DNA of 64,000 nucleotides from Spirodela intermedia (lineage: Eukaryota; Streptophyta; Magnoliopsida; Alismatales; Araceae): assembly GCA_902729315.2 (NCBI GenBank), contig LR746274.1, positions 8,771,940 to 8,835,939 of the forward strand. Reading direction: 5' to 3'. This document shows, one piece after another, positions 26,801 to 38,200 of the stretch. The notes below the pieces were generated by a model, which had not been told where the DNA came from, did not search any database, and saw only the letters and a program-made list of their open reading frames with translations. Both the position numbers and the translations under genes were made by a program. Positions within the stretch are counted from its first letter, which is position 1, and the number at the start of each line of letters is the position of its first letter.

Positions 26801-29800
26801 GACCTTTTACCAAACTATAGAGCACCCCAATAAATTGAAAACTTCTTTAGGGGAGGCCATATCCCATGGTCAGCAGAGTTTGTTCAGATAGCCAGATATG
26901 CCCAAAATATCTCCAATCTGGAGGAAAAGGCCAGTTCTGAGAAACGAATATTGTAATGGAAAGACATTCTTATCATACGATTTTCCAGATGTTCCTCCAT
27001 TTTCGAACAGCTTAGCTAGTTTCATCAGAGTTTGAAGAGGTCTCAAGAAACCTCCATAGGGCAAAAAGCCTATAGACCAGAAAATGAACGGCAATTCTCT
27101 CCAGGCCACATTTTCCCTTTCTTTCTATGAGCTTATTTATACACCTAAATATTGTGAAGTACATAACATAAGCAGAGAACTACCTAAGCACTTCATTAAA
27201 CATGATACGGCAACCTCCTAGAAAAATGGAACAAGTTAGTCACTAGATGAACATCGCTGGGTCCCGACCAAGAGTATCACTGTAGGGAAATGTACATCAG
27301 TGCTGGTCATAACTAGATAACAAGCTACTTAGACGTGATATAAGTAGGCATATGAAATTACTAATACGATTTTCAATCATTAAAGGCAAAGGTAGGCATG
27401 TTTCACTTCTTAAGGAGGCTATTTGCAACTAGTTTCACAGGATAACATCTGTGAAGTTGCAATATTTGGTAGGCAACATGAACAATATAAGCCAAATCTC
27501 CAATGGATTGAATAAGAATTTCCCTTAAGTCGATCAATAAATTGCTCAAGAAAATAAATATTTTCATTAAAAAAAAACTCCAGAAAAAAGGACGAAATCT
27601 TACCCGAGAAAAATAAAGCGATTGCATTAAAAGTTCAAGCTGAAACTCTGCAAATCAAAATAAGCAGAGTGTTAAAAATAATCTGCTACATAAAATAAAA
27701 GGATAAATTAAGGAATAAAAACAGATCACTGAAATTCGTGATCAGGGCTTCCATGTAAAAGACTGTAGTATAAAATAATAACTAACAATACTGAATATAT
27801 AATCCATTTGGTCTCCACTTTTGACTAAAAGAATCCTTGCAAAGATAGTTTACCGGAATCCTTAATGCAGACAAATATATGGTCCACAATAATAGAGACA
27901 AGGGAGCGTCCAGCTGCTTCTGTGGAATTCTGTCCAGATCAGGTTTGAGGTGTCAACATAGTGAAAGCAGGTTTTTCGTTCTTCCCAAGGAAGCAGGAAA
28001 TATTTTTTCCTGATGAGCAATAATACCTTTGGTTCCTTCTTGCCTATATCTCCTCTGTTTAGACAAACATAAAATCCTGTCATGAACCGAAGAAGAGCAC
28101 GTAGACCTGTTGTATGACACATTTTTTAATAAATTATTGTCACAGTTCTGATGGGGGGAAAATCTCGAACCATTGTTGCTATAGATTGGGCATTGGATAG
28201 GGTGAGCACCTGGTTCACTTAAAGAAGGACAAATGGCTTCTGTGACATGCAGTTGCACTTCAAGCCCAAGGGGGTTGTTGTATTCTGTCCTCTGTACTGT
28301 GATCTACACAACAAGGAAAAAAATAAAATCTAAGGAACATATTTCTCTTAATAAATCCAAACAGTAAATGATGTCCACAGGAAACGGCCAGGAAGTGTAT
28401 AGATCAACTCAAGATGATATGCAGTACATGAGCATATCCTGATATTCCTTCCAAAAACCGTTCACCCCCAAAAAATAATCGTTTTGCACCATCATTGTCT
28501 CTCTTACTTCCCCCATTGACAGGAGACATCAAATATGCATCTGAAAACATGTCAGGATGAGGCAAAATATCAACGGATAAAGATTCCCACTCCAGTTTCT
28601 GCAAAAAAAAAGAGAAGAGAAAGAGTAATTAACATATTTTCCACAATAAGAAGCCAAAAAAACCCTACTAGGATGGGTTTATCAAAGCAAAGAATGCATC
28701 ATTAACTCGACTAAGAAAATAGGATCGGGATAATTGATAATCATCAGTACCTTAAAAACATAGATACACTTGTTACTGTCGGAAAATTCTCTGGCTTCCT
28801 TGAGGTTAACAACCTGTTTCCAAATGAAATAAATTGTTTAAGATGTAATTGTAGAACTGGATACTTGTGGAATTCAAGCAGACACAAAACCTGCCAATTT
28901 TCATTTGTCGTGTATAGCAGAAGGTTGCGCATTGTGATAGAAGCAATAGGTGATATCCTGGAAAAGAAAAAAGGAAATCAAAAGGCCTGCATAATAGAAA
29001 GCTTGATTTGAAATACAGAAAGGCACCCAAAAATAATGGCTTGACTACTCCATTAGGCGAGGGCAAAACATAAATCATGATCTTCATGAGGATTATGCTG
29101 ATGAACATTTAACTTACAGATACCTAGTCATAGATCCCCACGACAATATAATGAAATTCAAGATGCGGATGATGGCTACAGAATATGGATCTGTAAGTAT
29201 CTGCTATCATCAAACTTTCAAATGGCCATGTGGATTTTGGTTATGCACCAGTGTCCACTAATCAATCAAGAAGTCATATTCTTCACTGATTTCAATAAGC
29301 ATGTTGTATTCATATCATGAGCCCTTTGCCAAGCTACAGATCCCACTGGAAAAAGGCATTCAATAGTCGTTTAAAATCTAAAGGTATCAGAAATGCCCGA
29401 ATATGTGCATTTTCCAGGTACAATTCTCTCCTAGGCGTCCTTTTTTTTTTAGTATGAACCATTAAGGACACCAATGAATACAGCCAGCAATTTTCTATTT
29501 AACACCCACTCAATCTCTTCAGAATAACACGGAATTTGATACAACAGTAGATTGGCATGGAAAGTCTGCAACTAAAATAGCCTACATGTCAATAACATCA
29601 TTACAAATTGCCTTCCTGATGGGAATTTAGGATCCACAAAAGTGCGACATGCATGGACAATCATCAACGGTCCATATCTAACCATAAACATCCCCTGAAA
29701 TAATAAAACTAAGCCAGAAATGATGAAAAAAAAAAGCATAAAAATGAATGAGCGGGGTGAATGTACCATGTTGCACCCACTTGTTGCCGAGCACCACCAC

Positions 29801-30672
29801 GTGTCTCAACCAAAAGATTCACGGTGCCCACTTCTAAAGTCATTCCATCTGCAATCTAAGTGGAGCACAAGCGTCAAAAATCTAAAAGCCATTTTAGTAA
29901 ATAAACAGAGGCTTAAATGGCTTTTCACTTCCACTTCGAAAGATCCATAATTAGCAGACAAAAAATTGGCGTCAAATAAAGTTAGACATTGTAATTTAAG
30001 GATGCCACTGCATCGATATCAAGAGATACCTTATCAGCAAACCCATAGCCACCACCTTTCCCGGAGTTGTTCGATGCATGAACACTGTTTTAAGCTTCCA
30101 GTTAAATGATATCACAAAAAAAAAAAATGCACTCAATGAACCAAAGTCAGAAATTTTACCTTGTAGGACTTATGGAATCACTGGGATCGGGATTCTCCTC
30201 GAGGACGAGGTCAAGTCGATCGATCTGAACAATGATTGGCTCCATTTGCACACTGGATACCGATGGCAGCTGAAAAGACACATCATATTCCATTTACGAT
30301 CGCGATATCAGAAACCACATTGCTCTCCTTTTGGAAGACACTGTGACCAGAAAAACCAAAAAGATCCCAGATTACCGTGATTTCTAGTTTTCCAACTTTC
30401 GCCTTGGTGACATGCAGAGCCGGCGGCAACCCCACGCTTGCATGCAGGACTTCCCCATTTATATCTACGCTCGAAACCGGCACACGTAAACCTCAGAATT
30501 GAACAAAATTCATGCGGCCTTCATCCAATTACCCGAGAGGAGCAGCGCCCTCTTGCCTACCAAGATTGGAGAGCTGCGCGGTGCGTCCCTGGAGCTTGAA
30601 CTGGTCCCTGGAGAACGACTTGAGCCAGTACTTGAGCGTATACTCCAGGGCCCTCGCCAGTATCGACTCCAT
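20860..30672 (-). CDS. Chorein-N / UHRF1BP1(SHIP164)-like bridge lipid-transfer protein
   Basis: Twenty exons on the minus strand give 1209 residues: 30672-30561, 30464-30376, 30269-30160, 30084-30030, 29855-29767, 28957-28891, 28813-28751, 28598-28428, 28303-28210, 28106-28027, 27929-27854, 27647-27604, 26367-26300, 25587-25502, 25426-25269, 25158-23844, 22699-22416, 22180-21968, 21886-21730, 21158-20860. The N-terminus (MESILARALEYTLKYWLKSF) and the next hundred residues are the amphipathic, beta-rich chorein_N entry of VPS13-type lipid channels. The middle (RNLLLYTTNENWQ; GLEVQLHVTEAICPSLSEPG; RALLRFMTGFYVCLNRGD) matches the plant homologues of UHRF1BP1/SHIP164 (now BLTP3). The C-terminus is a short helical region ending RLRTQL. 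It is expected at organelle contact or endosomal membranes, moving glycerolipids; no plant function is shown by the sequence. Length fits the roughly 1200-residue plant family. Every junction keeps the frame, so the gene looks intact. The leader probably includes the CT-rich tract around 30795-30850. Confidence 0.9.
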
Positions 30673-30795
30673 CCCGCACTCCGGCGCGCCAACCCCCCCA
30701 GATCCCGTAGCAGTGCTCCCCGCCCAGATCGACGCAGTAAGATGCGACGGCCGACAAGGGGCCCAGCAGAGGGAAGCAGAGGAGTGTTAGGAGAG

Positions 30796-30818
30796 ATAGA
30801 GAGAGAGAGAGGGATGAG

Positions 30819-30851
<33 letters not shown>
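30796..30851. repeat. (GA)n microsatellite upstream of the chorein-like start
   Basis: GA dinucleotides interrupted by GGGATGAGCAA, about 125-180 bp upstream of the minus-strand ATG at 30672. Read on the minus strand this is a CT-rich leader tract, common in plant 5'-UTRs. Confidence 0.85.
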
Positions 30852-30856
<5 letters not shown>

Positions 30857-31132
30857 AGGGGAAACCCCCTCGTTCATCTTCTTCCTTCCCCTCGGCTCGC
30901 TTTCCTCCTCCATGTACCCCGAGCCGGCGGCGATCGAATCTGGTGCCCGCACGTGCGAGGGGTACGCACGTGATCCACACGTGCATACAAGCGCGCGCGA
31001 ATCTAAGTATTAGAAGAATTTAAGTGGGCTTTTTTATATGGCCCATGAAAGTAGAGCAGTTGGACAACCAATTGGATCGTGCCACGTCGCAGCGCCTTGC
31101 CCTTCCCACAACAACGGGGGAATGTCTCGATA

Positions 31133-31182
31133 TGACGTCATCACCCGGGATGTGGAGTAAATGGGTGACGTCATTATATATA
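31133..31182. promoter_or_regulatory. Two palindromic TGACGTCA sites next to a TATA-like run
   Basis: Perfect 8-bp palindromes TGACGTCA occur at 31133-31140 and 31166-31173 (33 bp apart). TTATATATAATA follows immediately at 31174-31184. TGACGTCA is the optimal site of plant bZIP/TGA factors. The position between the divergent chorein-like (start 30672, -) and DRP3 (start 32209, +) genes, nearer the former, suggests core-promoter elements of the minus-strand gene or of both. Confidence 0.55.
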
Positions 31183-31799
31183 ATACGAAGTAAATATTCC
31201 AGAACACTTCTTAAAAATAAGTTTTTAGTGAGTTTTTTCTTATTATAATGAGAAATATGTGAACCCAAAGCACATATTTCTATTTATTTATATATATATA
31301 ATGAAAAACTTACTCTAAGTGGTAATTAATTATCACTTACCACCTTTGGACAGGTGCGCAATAAAATCCTCATCCATTTTTATTTTTTTGGGAATTTATT
31401 TTTCCACCGTAAATTATTGATTTTCCAACTTTATATTGAACAAAAAATATCTTTTTTCTATTTCAATAAATTTGCAAAATTGAAATGTTCATTTAATAAT
31501 GAATTTTGGCTTTCCCTTCTGGTTTTTTAAGAGACCGGGTCCGGCCTTGAAGAGGACATCCGGGCCCGGTGCGGAAGGCCCGAAGTCACATTCTTACTCT
31601 TCTATTTATATTCGTAATCAGATATGTTCATTTGTTAAATATGTTCAGTGTAAACGGGCTGGGCCCCAAGAGCTCATGTCATCAACCCGGCCCGTCGTAA
31701 CTCTTCATGCCGCGTGGAGGATTCCAGTTGTCTCCGATCTCGGGCTCTCTTAGCTCACTGGGGGGTCCACTTCGGACGTTTGACAGCCTCTAAGTGGGT

Positions 31800-31985
31800 T
31801 GATGACGCCATAGAAGTCCACGTCGGAAAAGACACGTCATTTCGATTTAACTGATAGAAAATACTCCACTTGGTGGGCTCTTTCGACCCATCGCCGACCA
31901 TCCACCGAATACCTACGTGTACAGATGACGCCATCATGAGCCCACGTCGGAAATTACACGTAAGTTCGATATAACCAATAGGAAA
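31800..31985 (+). repeat. Duplicated ACGT-rich promoter module
   Basis: GATGACGCCAT...GCCCACGTCGGAAA..ACACGT..GTTCGAT.TAAC appears at 31800-31860 and again at 31925-31985, a 125-bp period. Each copy carries TGACG, CCACGTCGG and ACACGT cores. The second copy ends about 220 bp before the DRP3 start codon, so the module probably lies in the DRP3 promoter. Confidence 0.6.
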
Positions 31986-32116
31986 CCAGCTCAGGGCGGT
32001 GGTTATTGGCGACCGGTCACCTCCTCTGGTTCGCCCGGGAGAACCGCCCACCCCGAATCCCCTCCCCTTTCAAAGGATTGGAAAAGCGAGGGCTTCTCCG
32101 TGTATCTCCAGCAGAT

Positions 32117-32176
32117 CTCTCTCTCTCTGTCTCTCTACCTCTCTCCTACCTCTCTCTCTCTCTCTCTCTCTCTCTA
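32117..32176. repeat. CT-rich leader tract of DRP3
   Basis: Imperfect (CT)n ending about 30 bp before the DRP3 ATG, so it is very likely transcribed leader. Confidence 0.85.
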
Positions 32177-32208
32177 TACCTCTCTTTAACACCGGGGTTG
32201 GCGACGCC

Positions 32209-35200
32209 ATGACGGAGGAACCGGTGGCGGCGCCGGGGGCCTCCCAGGCGGCGTCGGCGGACCCCGTCGGGCATTCCGTGATCCCGATCGTGAACAAGCT
32301 GCAGGACATCTTCTCCCAGCTCGGGAGCTCCTCGACGATCGACCTGCCGCAGGTAATCGTGGTTGGCAGCCAGAGTAGCGGCAAGTCCAGTGTCCTGGAA
32401 GCCCTGGTGGGGCGAGACTTCCTCCCCAGGGGTTCCGACATATGCACAAGGAGGCCGCTGGTGCTGCAGCTTGTGCACAGTCCCCGGAAAACCGATGGGA
32501 CTGGCGAAGGGGATGAGTGGGGCGAGTTCTTGCATATTCCAGGAAGGAGGTTCTATGATTTCTCTGCTATCCGTAGGGAGATCCAGGTAACGGCTGTTTC
32601 CTTCGGTCTGTCTGTAGGGATTTCATCTTTACTGATGTTGCCTCGACTTCCTCGGTTGGTTGCCTCTCTTCATACTGCGACCTCTGTAGGTTAGGAATGG
32701 GTCTGCACATGCTTGAACAAGTAGACTTTCTTTTGCTTTCATTTTTTTTGATGCGTTGTTTGTTTTCACCAATATATTTCAGTCTTAATCCGCAATTGTG
32801 CGAATGGATCATTGGTGTCGACTATATTTAATTGCCTTGATTCATTTTGAATGAATGAGACAGTTTTAATCTCAAAAGATATGTAGAGAAAGTTTCCATG
32901 CACCAAATGCAACTTAGTAGCGAAAGTTCCAAAGAGGTTGTACTCGTTTGTATTGAACTGTTAGGAAATTTGAGGAGTTTGGGGAAAAATTCCTTTTTGA
33001 CCCTTTTAGAACTTAGTTGTTACAATACCTCTGCCAAAGTAATAATAATAAGGAAAACAAACTTTTGTTCAGTTATTTGTAAAACCCAGTGGGAGGTTTC
33101 TCTTTATTTCAATGATAATTTTAGAGTTTGATTTGATGATGGTATGCTAGTTGTAAATATCGATTTTGATGCTGTGGTGCAAGACCTGTTTCCTTTGAGG
33201 CAGTCGTACAAGAACGATTTTCTCCAGCTCCAATTAGGTTCTTTATTTGGTACATTTGTGTGTAAGCTGTTTTTCTAACTAGGATAGTATTTCTGGGGGT
33301 GGGAAGAATATTTTTGTACCTTGTAAACAATCTCCATATTTTCATCCTCACAAAGAAGTATCATCCTCACAAAAGATAGTATCAAGGTGAAAGGTCAAGT
33401 TAGGCTAACAGCTTTGGAAGGATTTTTATATTCAGTGAATCAGCAATGAAACATTGAAAGCTTTATTCTACCAGGATAATACTGCTTAGTCTCTAGTTTT
33501 CCTTCCTCATAAAAATGGGATGATACTTTATTGAGAAAAACAAATAAGGGACTTGTATATTTTATCTGTTTGATGGGCTTCTTGATAAGTCATGTATGAC
33601 ATCCTTGCCATTTTCATGGTCAATTCACCATACATTGATGCTTGTCATAAGTTTGCTGTTGTTAATTTTCAGGCTGAAACAGACAGGGAAGCAGGTGGCA
33701 ACAAGGGAGTTTCTGATGAACGAATACGCTTGAAGATTTTCTCACCAAATGTTCTTAACATCACATTGGTGGATTTGCCTGGAATAACAAAGGTACCAGT
33801 TGGTGATCAGCCAAGTGATATTGAGGCACGAATTAGAACAATGATCTTGTCCTATATCAAACATGAAACGTCCATAATTTTAGCTGTAACACCAGCAAAT
33901 TCAGATTTGGCAAATTCAGATGCTTTGCAGATGGCAAGGATAGCGGATCCAGATGGTAAAATTTCAATTTTTTTTGTACAAGTTTAAAGTACAAGTTTGG
34001 TTATAATCCTAATAGTGTCTTCTGATATTATGACAGGTTCTCGAACAATTGGTGTTATCACAAAGGTTCCACATGCATATTAATTTCCTTTTGTTGTCAT
34101 TTCTTATTTTGTTTGAAGAGCACGCTCCTTGACATGCTATTTGACTGTATTTCAGTTGGATATTATGGATAGGGGCACTGATGCCCGTAACTTTCTTCTG
34201 GGGAATGTAATTCCTCTTAGACTCGGTTATGTGGGCGTGGTGAATCGAAGCCAGGAGGTACACATTTTGATCATCATTTCATGACTTGATTGCATTATTT
34301 TATGTTGCTCTCTTTCCATGAAAGAGTATGATGTCAGGTAAGTTGATGCTTACCGTAGCATGTTCATTTGCATTATTCTTGTTATGGCCTCGTATCTCTT
34401 CTGCTTATTTTTCCTTTTTCTTATGTTTCATTTCTGATTATACAACCCACTCTATCTGAGTTAATTTAAATACATTTGGGACCAGGAGTGAAACTTGAGT
34501 TGTCATCTCCAATATAGTTTTTGAGTTTCTCGGCTAGATCACATTGTGAGACTGCTAAGGTTTGAAAATGATCCTTGGATGCTGCAGAGTAGCTAGCCAT
34601 GCAGCAGGTTATTGTGAGACAGCAATTTATATTAGCTGTGAGTTTGTACTAGTTCGTTTAGTGAAGTGGGTGACGTGCGCTGGTGGGAAATGGTAAAATT
34701 CTCCTTTTTTCTCCTTTTTGAAGACAAGGGAATAAGAATATTGTCACTAAGCAAGAAGGAGATATGCCTTGGATGTCTGTGCACCTTTCTCCCCTATTTT
34801 ACGAGCATGTTCGATTGTCATTGTCATCGTTTCTATTATTCATTTCTTGATTCACTTCAAGTTGCGTCCTTAAGTTACTACCCAATGTAGTAATCTGACA
34901 TATACTCTGTTTTATGATTTGGAATATCTCTTAAAAGTTTCTTTACGTGAAATACATACGAGTTTAAATGTCCGCTTTTAGATTTGAGTTTCTGATTTAT
35001 ATTTTATTGTGGAATGAAAACGTGTTTACAGCTCAAGAACTTTTTATTGATTATAATGGACATAATTTAAGTCTTTGTTTGCCCACTCCCTATCCTCTGT
35101 TCCCCACGTCTATTAATACCTTATGGTCAAGCTCCTTCATGATCAACCAGGTTTTAAGAGAGTCTAGGATTTCAGTTCAACTCCTTGTCTCTCTTCTGAA

Positions 35201-38200
35201 CGTTCTTTTGGGTTCTAAGGTTCAAGAAAAAATATAGTTTACAATATTTATTGATTAGCTAGTGTGAATTTACATAACGCAGTTTCGAATGCTGGAATTG
35301 ATCGCTTATTAATGGCTGATGGTATTTGTTAGGCCCCATTTTGTTGGGGCTGATAACAGGCCCATTATCAGGGCGACTTATGTCAGGAAAGGGGAAGGCT
35401 AAGACATAGCGGGTGATGGGTTCAATATGAGGGAGGATATAAGGACCCTCAGGCACCCTTAATGGGGGGGCACTTTTTGAAGAAGTCAGTGGGAGAGTGG
35501 GGCGCTCTCAAACTTGTCGCCAACTGTTTCAGGGTTTTCTCAGGAAACTCTTTTTGCTCTGCTCTTTCCTGTTGTCCGTCTCAGTGGAGTTATTTTTCCC
35601 TGTTCCTTTCAGTTATGTTTCCTGGTTGCTACCCTAGCTTCTACCCTTGTTTTGGTTCCTGTTCTTGGATCATATCAGTTTCTGTTCCGTTTCCCATGTT
35701 ATGTATTAGCTTATGCAGAGATCCACAAACTGAGATCTGCTATATTGTTTCGTCCATTTCTCATCTGCAACAGGATATTACGCTCAACAGGAGCATTAAA
35801 GATGCACTAGCCTATGAAGAGAACTTCTTCTGTAATCGTCCGGTAACAATTATTTCCAGATTTGGTTTCTTATCGTGCATCTTTTCTGTCATTCTGTTGA
35901 TCTTGTTTTGATTCCAAATACAGGTCTATCATGGGCTCTCTGACCGCTGTGGTGTTCCTCAGTTGGCAAAGAAATTGAATCAGGTTTGGTTCATTAATTT
36001 TCCATAAAAGTCAATTTCTGATCTTTTGCTATGTCTACTTTGTGCTAATGTAAACATATCCTTGGACATAATGATAACTCGAAAATCACTCTCCATTCGC
36101 GCTGTAAATGGCTTGCTTTTACTTTGATTAATAATTCTCTTCTATTGCCTTCTACAAATCTGGCTGGCTCCTAATGACTTTAAATATCTGTATTAGATTC
36201 TTGTACGGCACATCAGAGCTGTTCTCCCAGGTTTGAAGGCCCGAATAAGTGCTCAGTTAGTGTCTGTAGCAAAAGAACATGCCACCTATGGTGAAATCAC
36301 AGAATCCAAGGTATAAAACACTACCATTATCAGTTTATTTCCATGTCTCTTGCCGATCAAAGTTTAAAACTTTTTAACTTTTCTGGCCAAGCCTTTTTTC
36401 TCTTTCAATCAGCTTGATCACCGATTCTCATTTTCACTTCATTCCTGAATACTAGCGATGATATTGGTTTTAACCCTTTGTTATTTTGTTCTTCCTGAAG
36501 TCTGGACAAGGTGCACTGCTCCTGAACATTCTTGCAAAATATTGTGATGGTATCTTTCTGCACCAACTTTTTCCTTCCTTTTTTGCGTTATTTTTGTAAA
36601 ACATTAATTTTCGTGAATGATTTCCGAGCCCCTTTTTACTTTATTCTAATATCTATTTAAGAAAGTATAATATTTCTAAAGTTGTAGTTAAAGAAATATG
36701 TTGGATTTATTAAGCTTAGTTCTTGAGATGTTTATGTATTTTCTTACTGATAATATATGTTCGTTATTCTCATCTTAGTTATTTGCATTTTGGTTCGGTT
36801 AGAGCCTCACGAATGAACATTGGATGAAACAAACCTCTGAATAGAATGTATAAACGATAAATATCCTACTGAGATCATTTTGAAGTCTATATCATAAGAA
36901 GGTTCGATCTAGTAAATTGCAACTATTCATTCAATTTATAACTAACTGGAACTGGTGGATCCATCCAGCATAGAAACAGACCATCTCAGAATCCATAAAG
37001 CGGTGTGAATGAAGGGTACCGTAGTTTATCGTCCGCTTTAGTCCATTTTGTTTTAACAGTTACTGTCATTCCTCAGTTTGCCCAGCAGGATGTTGAGAGC
37101 CGCTTTGTTGTGTGAAAAATTCCCATTGTAGGTTCCTCTCCTTGAGCCCTCGTCTGTTTCAAATACGTAACTATAGATTTTTGATGGATCAATAAAATTC
37201 TTTTACTTGATGATGTCAAATTTCACAAAACTTGAAAAGCGCAAAAACTTTGTTAAAAAAAAAAAGTTGGCATCAAGAAGAAAAAATGTCTGCTCCACAA
37301 CTGACTACTGTCTAGCCCTGATCTGTTTGCCTGGATAATAATGTTGGGTACTTGTAAAGATGGGTCAATCATCTGAATTTTTTAGGATTTTATTTATTCA
37401 CTGTCTTCTTTTGGTGGAACTGAGTTTCTTGTAAAGTTGCCGATTTTTTAGTCGTGTCATTCTTTTTGTAGACCTAAATTATGAAATTATTAGTCTAATA
37501 TATGCAGAGCATTGAACTTTGGTTTGTCCGTCATGCATACTCTGTGTGAAGCATTGGTTTATCAGCCAAGGCATTTCCGAGTGGTACATGCCATATATTA
37601 AGAATGAATTTCCTTTGTGTGAAGCATTGGTTTAGCTGGATGAATTTCCTTTTTTTCTGTTCTTATGTCTTCAGAATCGGCAATGGTATAAAACCTCTGC
37701 TATGCTATTTGTTGCAGCATTTTCTTCTTTGGTGGAAGGAAAGAATGAAGAGATGTCAACCACTGAGCTGTCTGGTGGAGCAAGGATTCATTATATTTTC
37801 CAATCTATTTTTGTGAAGAGTTTGGAGGTGCATACAATGCCAGATACTCAAGTGCTCTAGTATAAACATATCATTTTATTACATTTTGTTATTAAACTGC
37901 TGTCTGTTATGAAATCACATCGTTGGGGGTTTTCTTCTTTAGTTTTATCTTATCCTGTAGTCATGAGATAGGGTAAATTTTGCTAACATATCCATCCTGT
38001 GACTGTTATCATAATACCATTGTTTATCTCTTCACACAGTTTTTTCTTTTCTTCTATATTTAAAACGATACCTTTGGGGACAGGAAGTCGATCCTTGTGA
38101 TGACCTGACAGATGAGGACGTCCGTACTGCCATTCAGAATGCTACTGGTCCAAAGAGTGCTCTGTTTGTGCCAGAGGCGAGTGTAAATTTTATACACATT

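Noticed and set aside
30499-31023. 174-codon + frame over the chorein-like first exon
   Set aside because: It is antisense to a clearly conserved first exon and ends in GA-repeat sequence.
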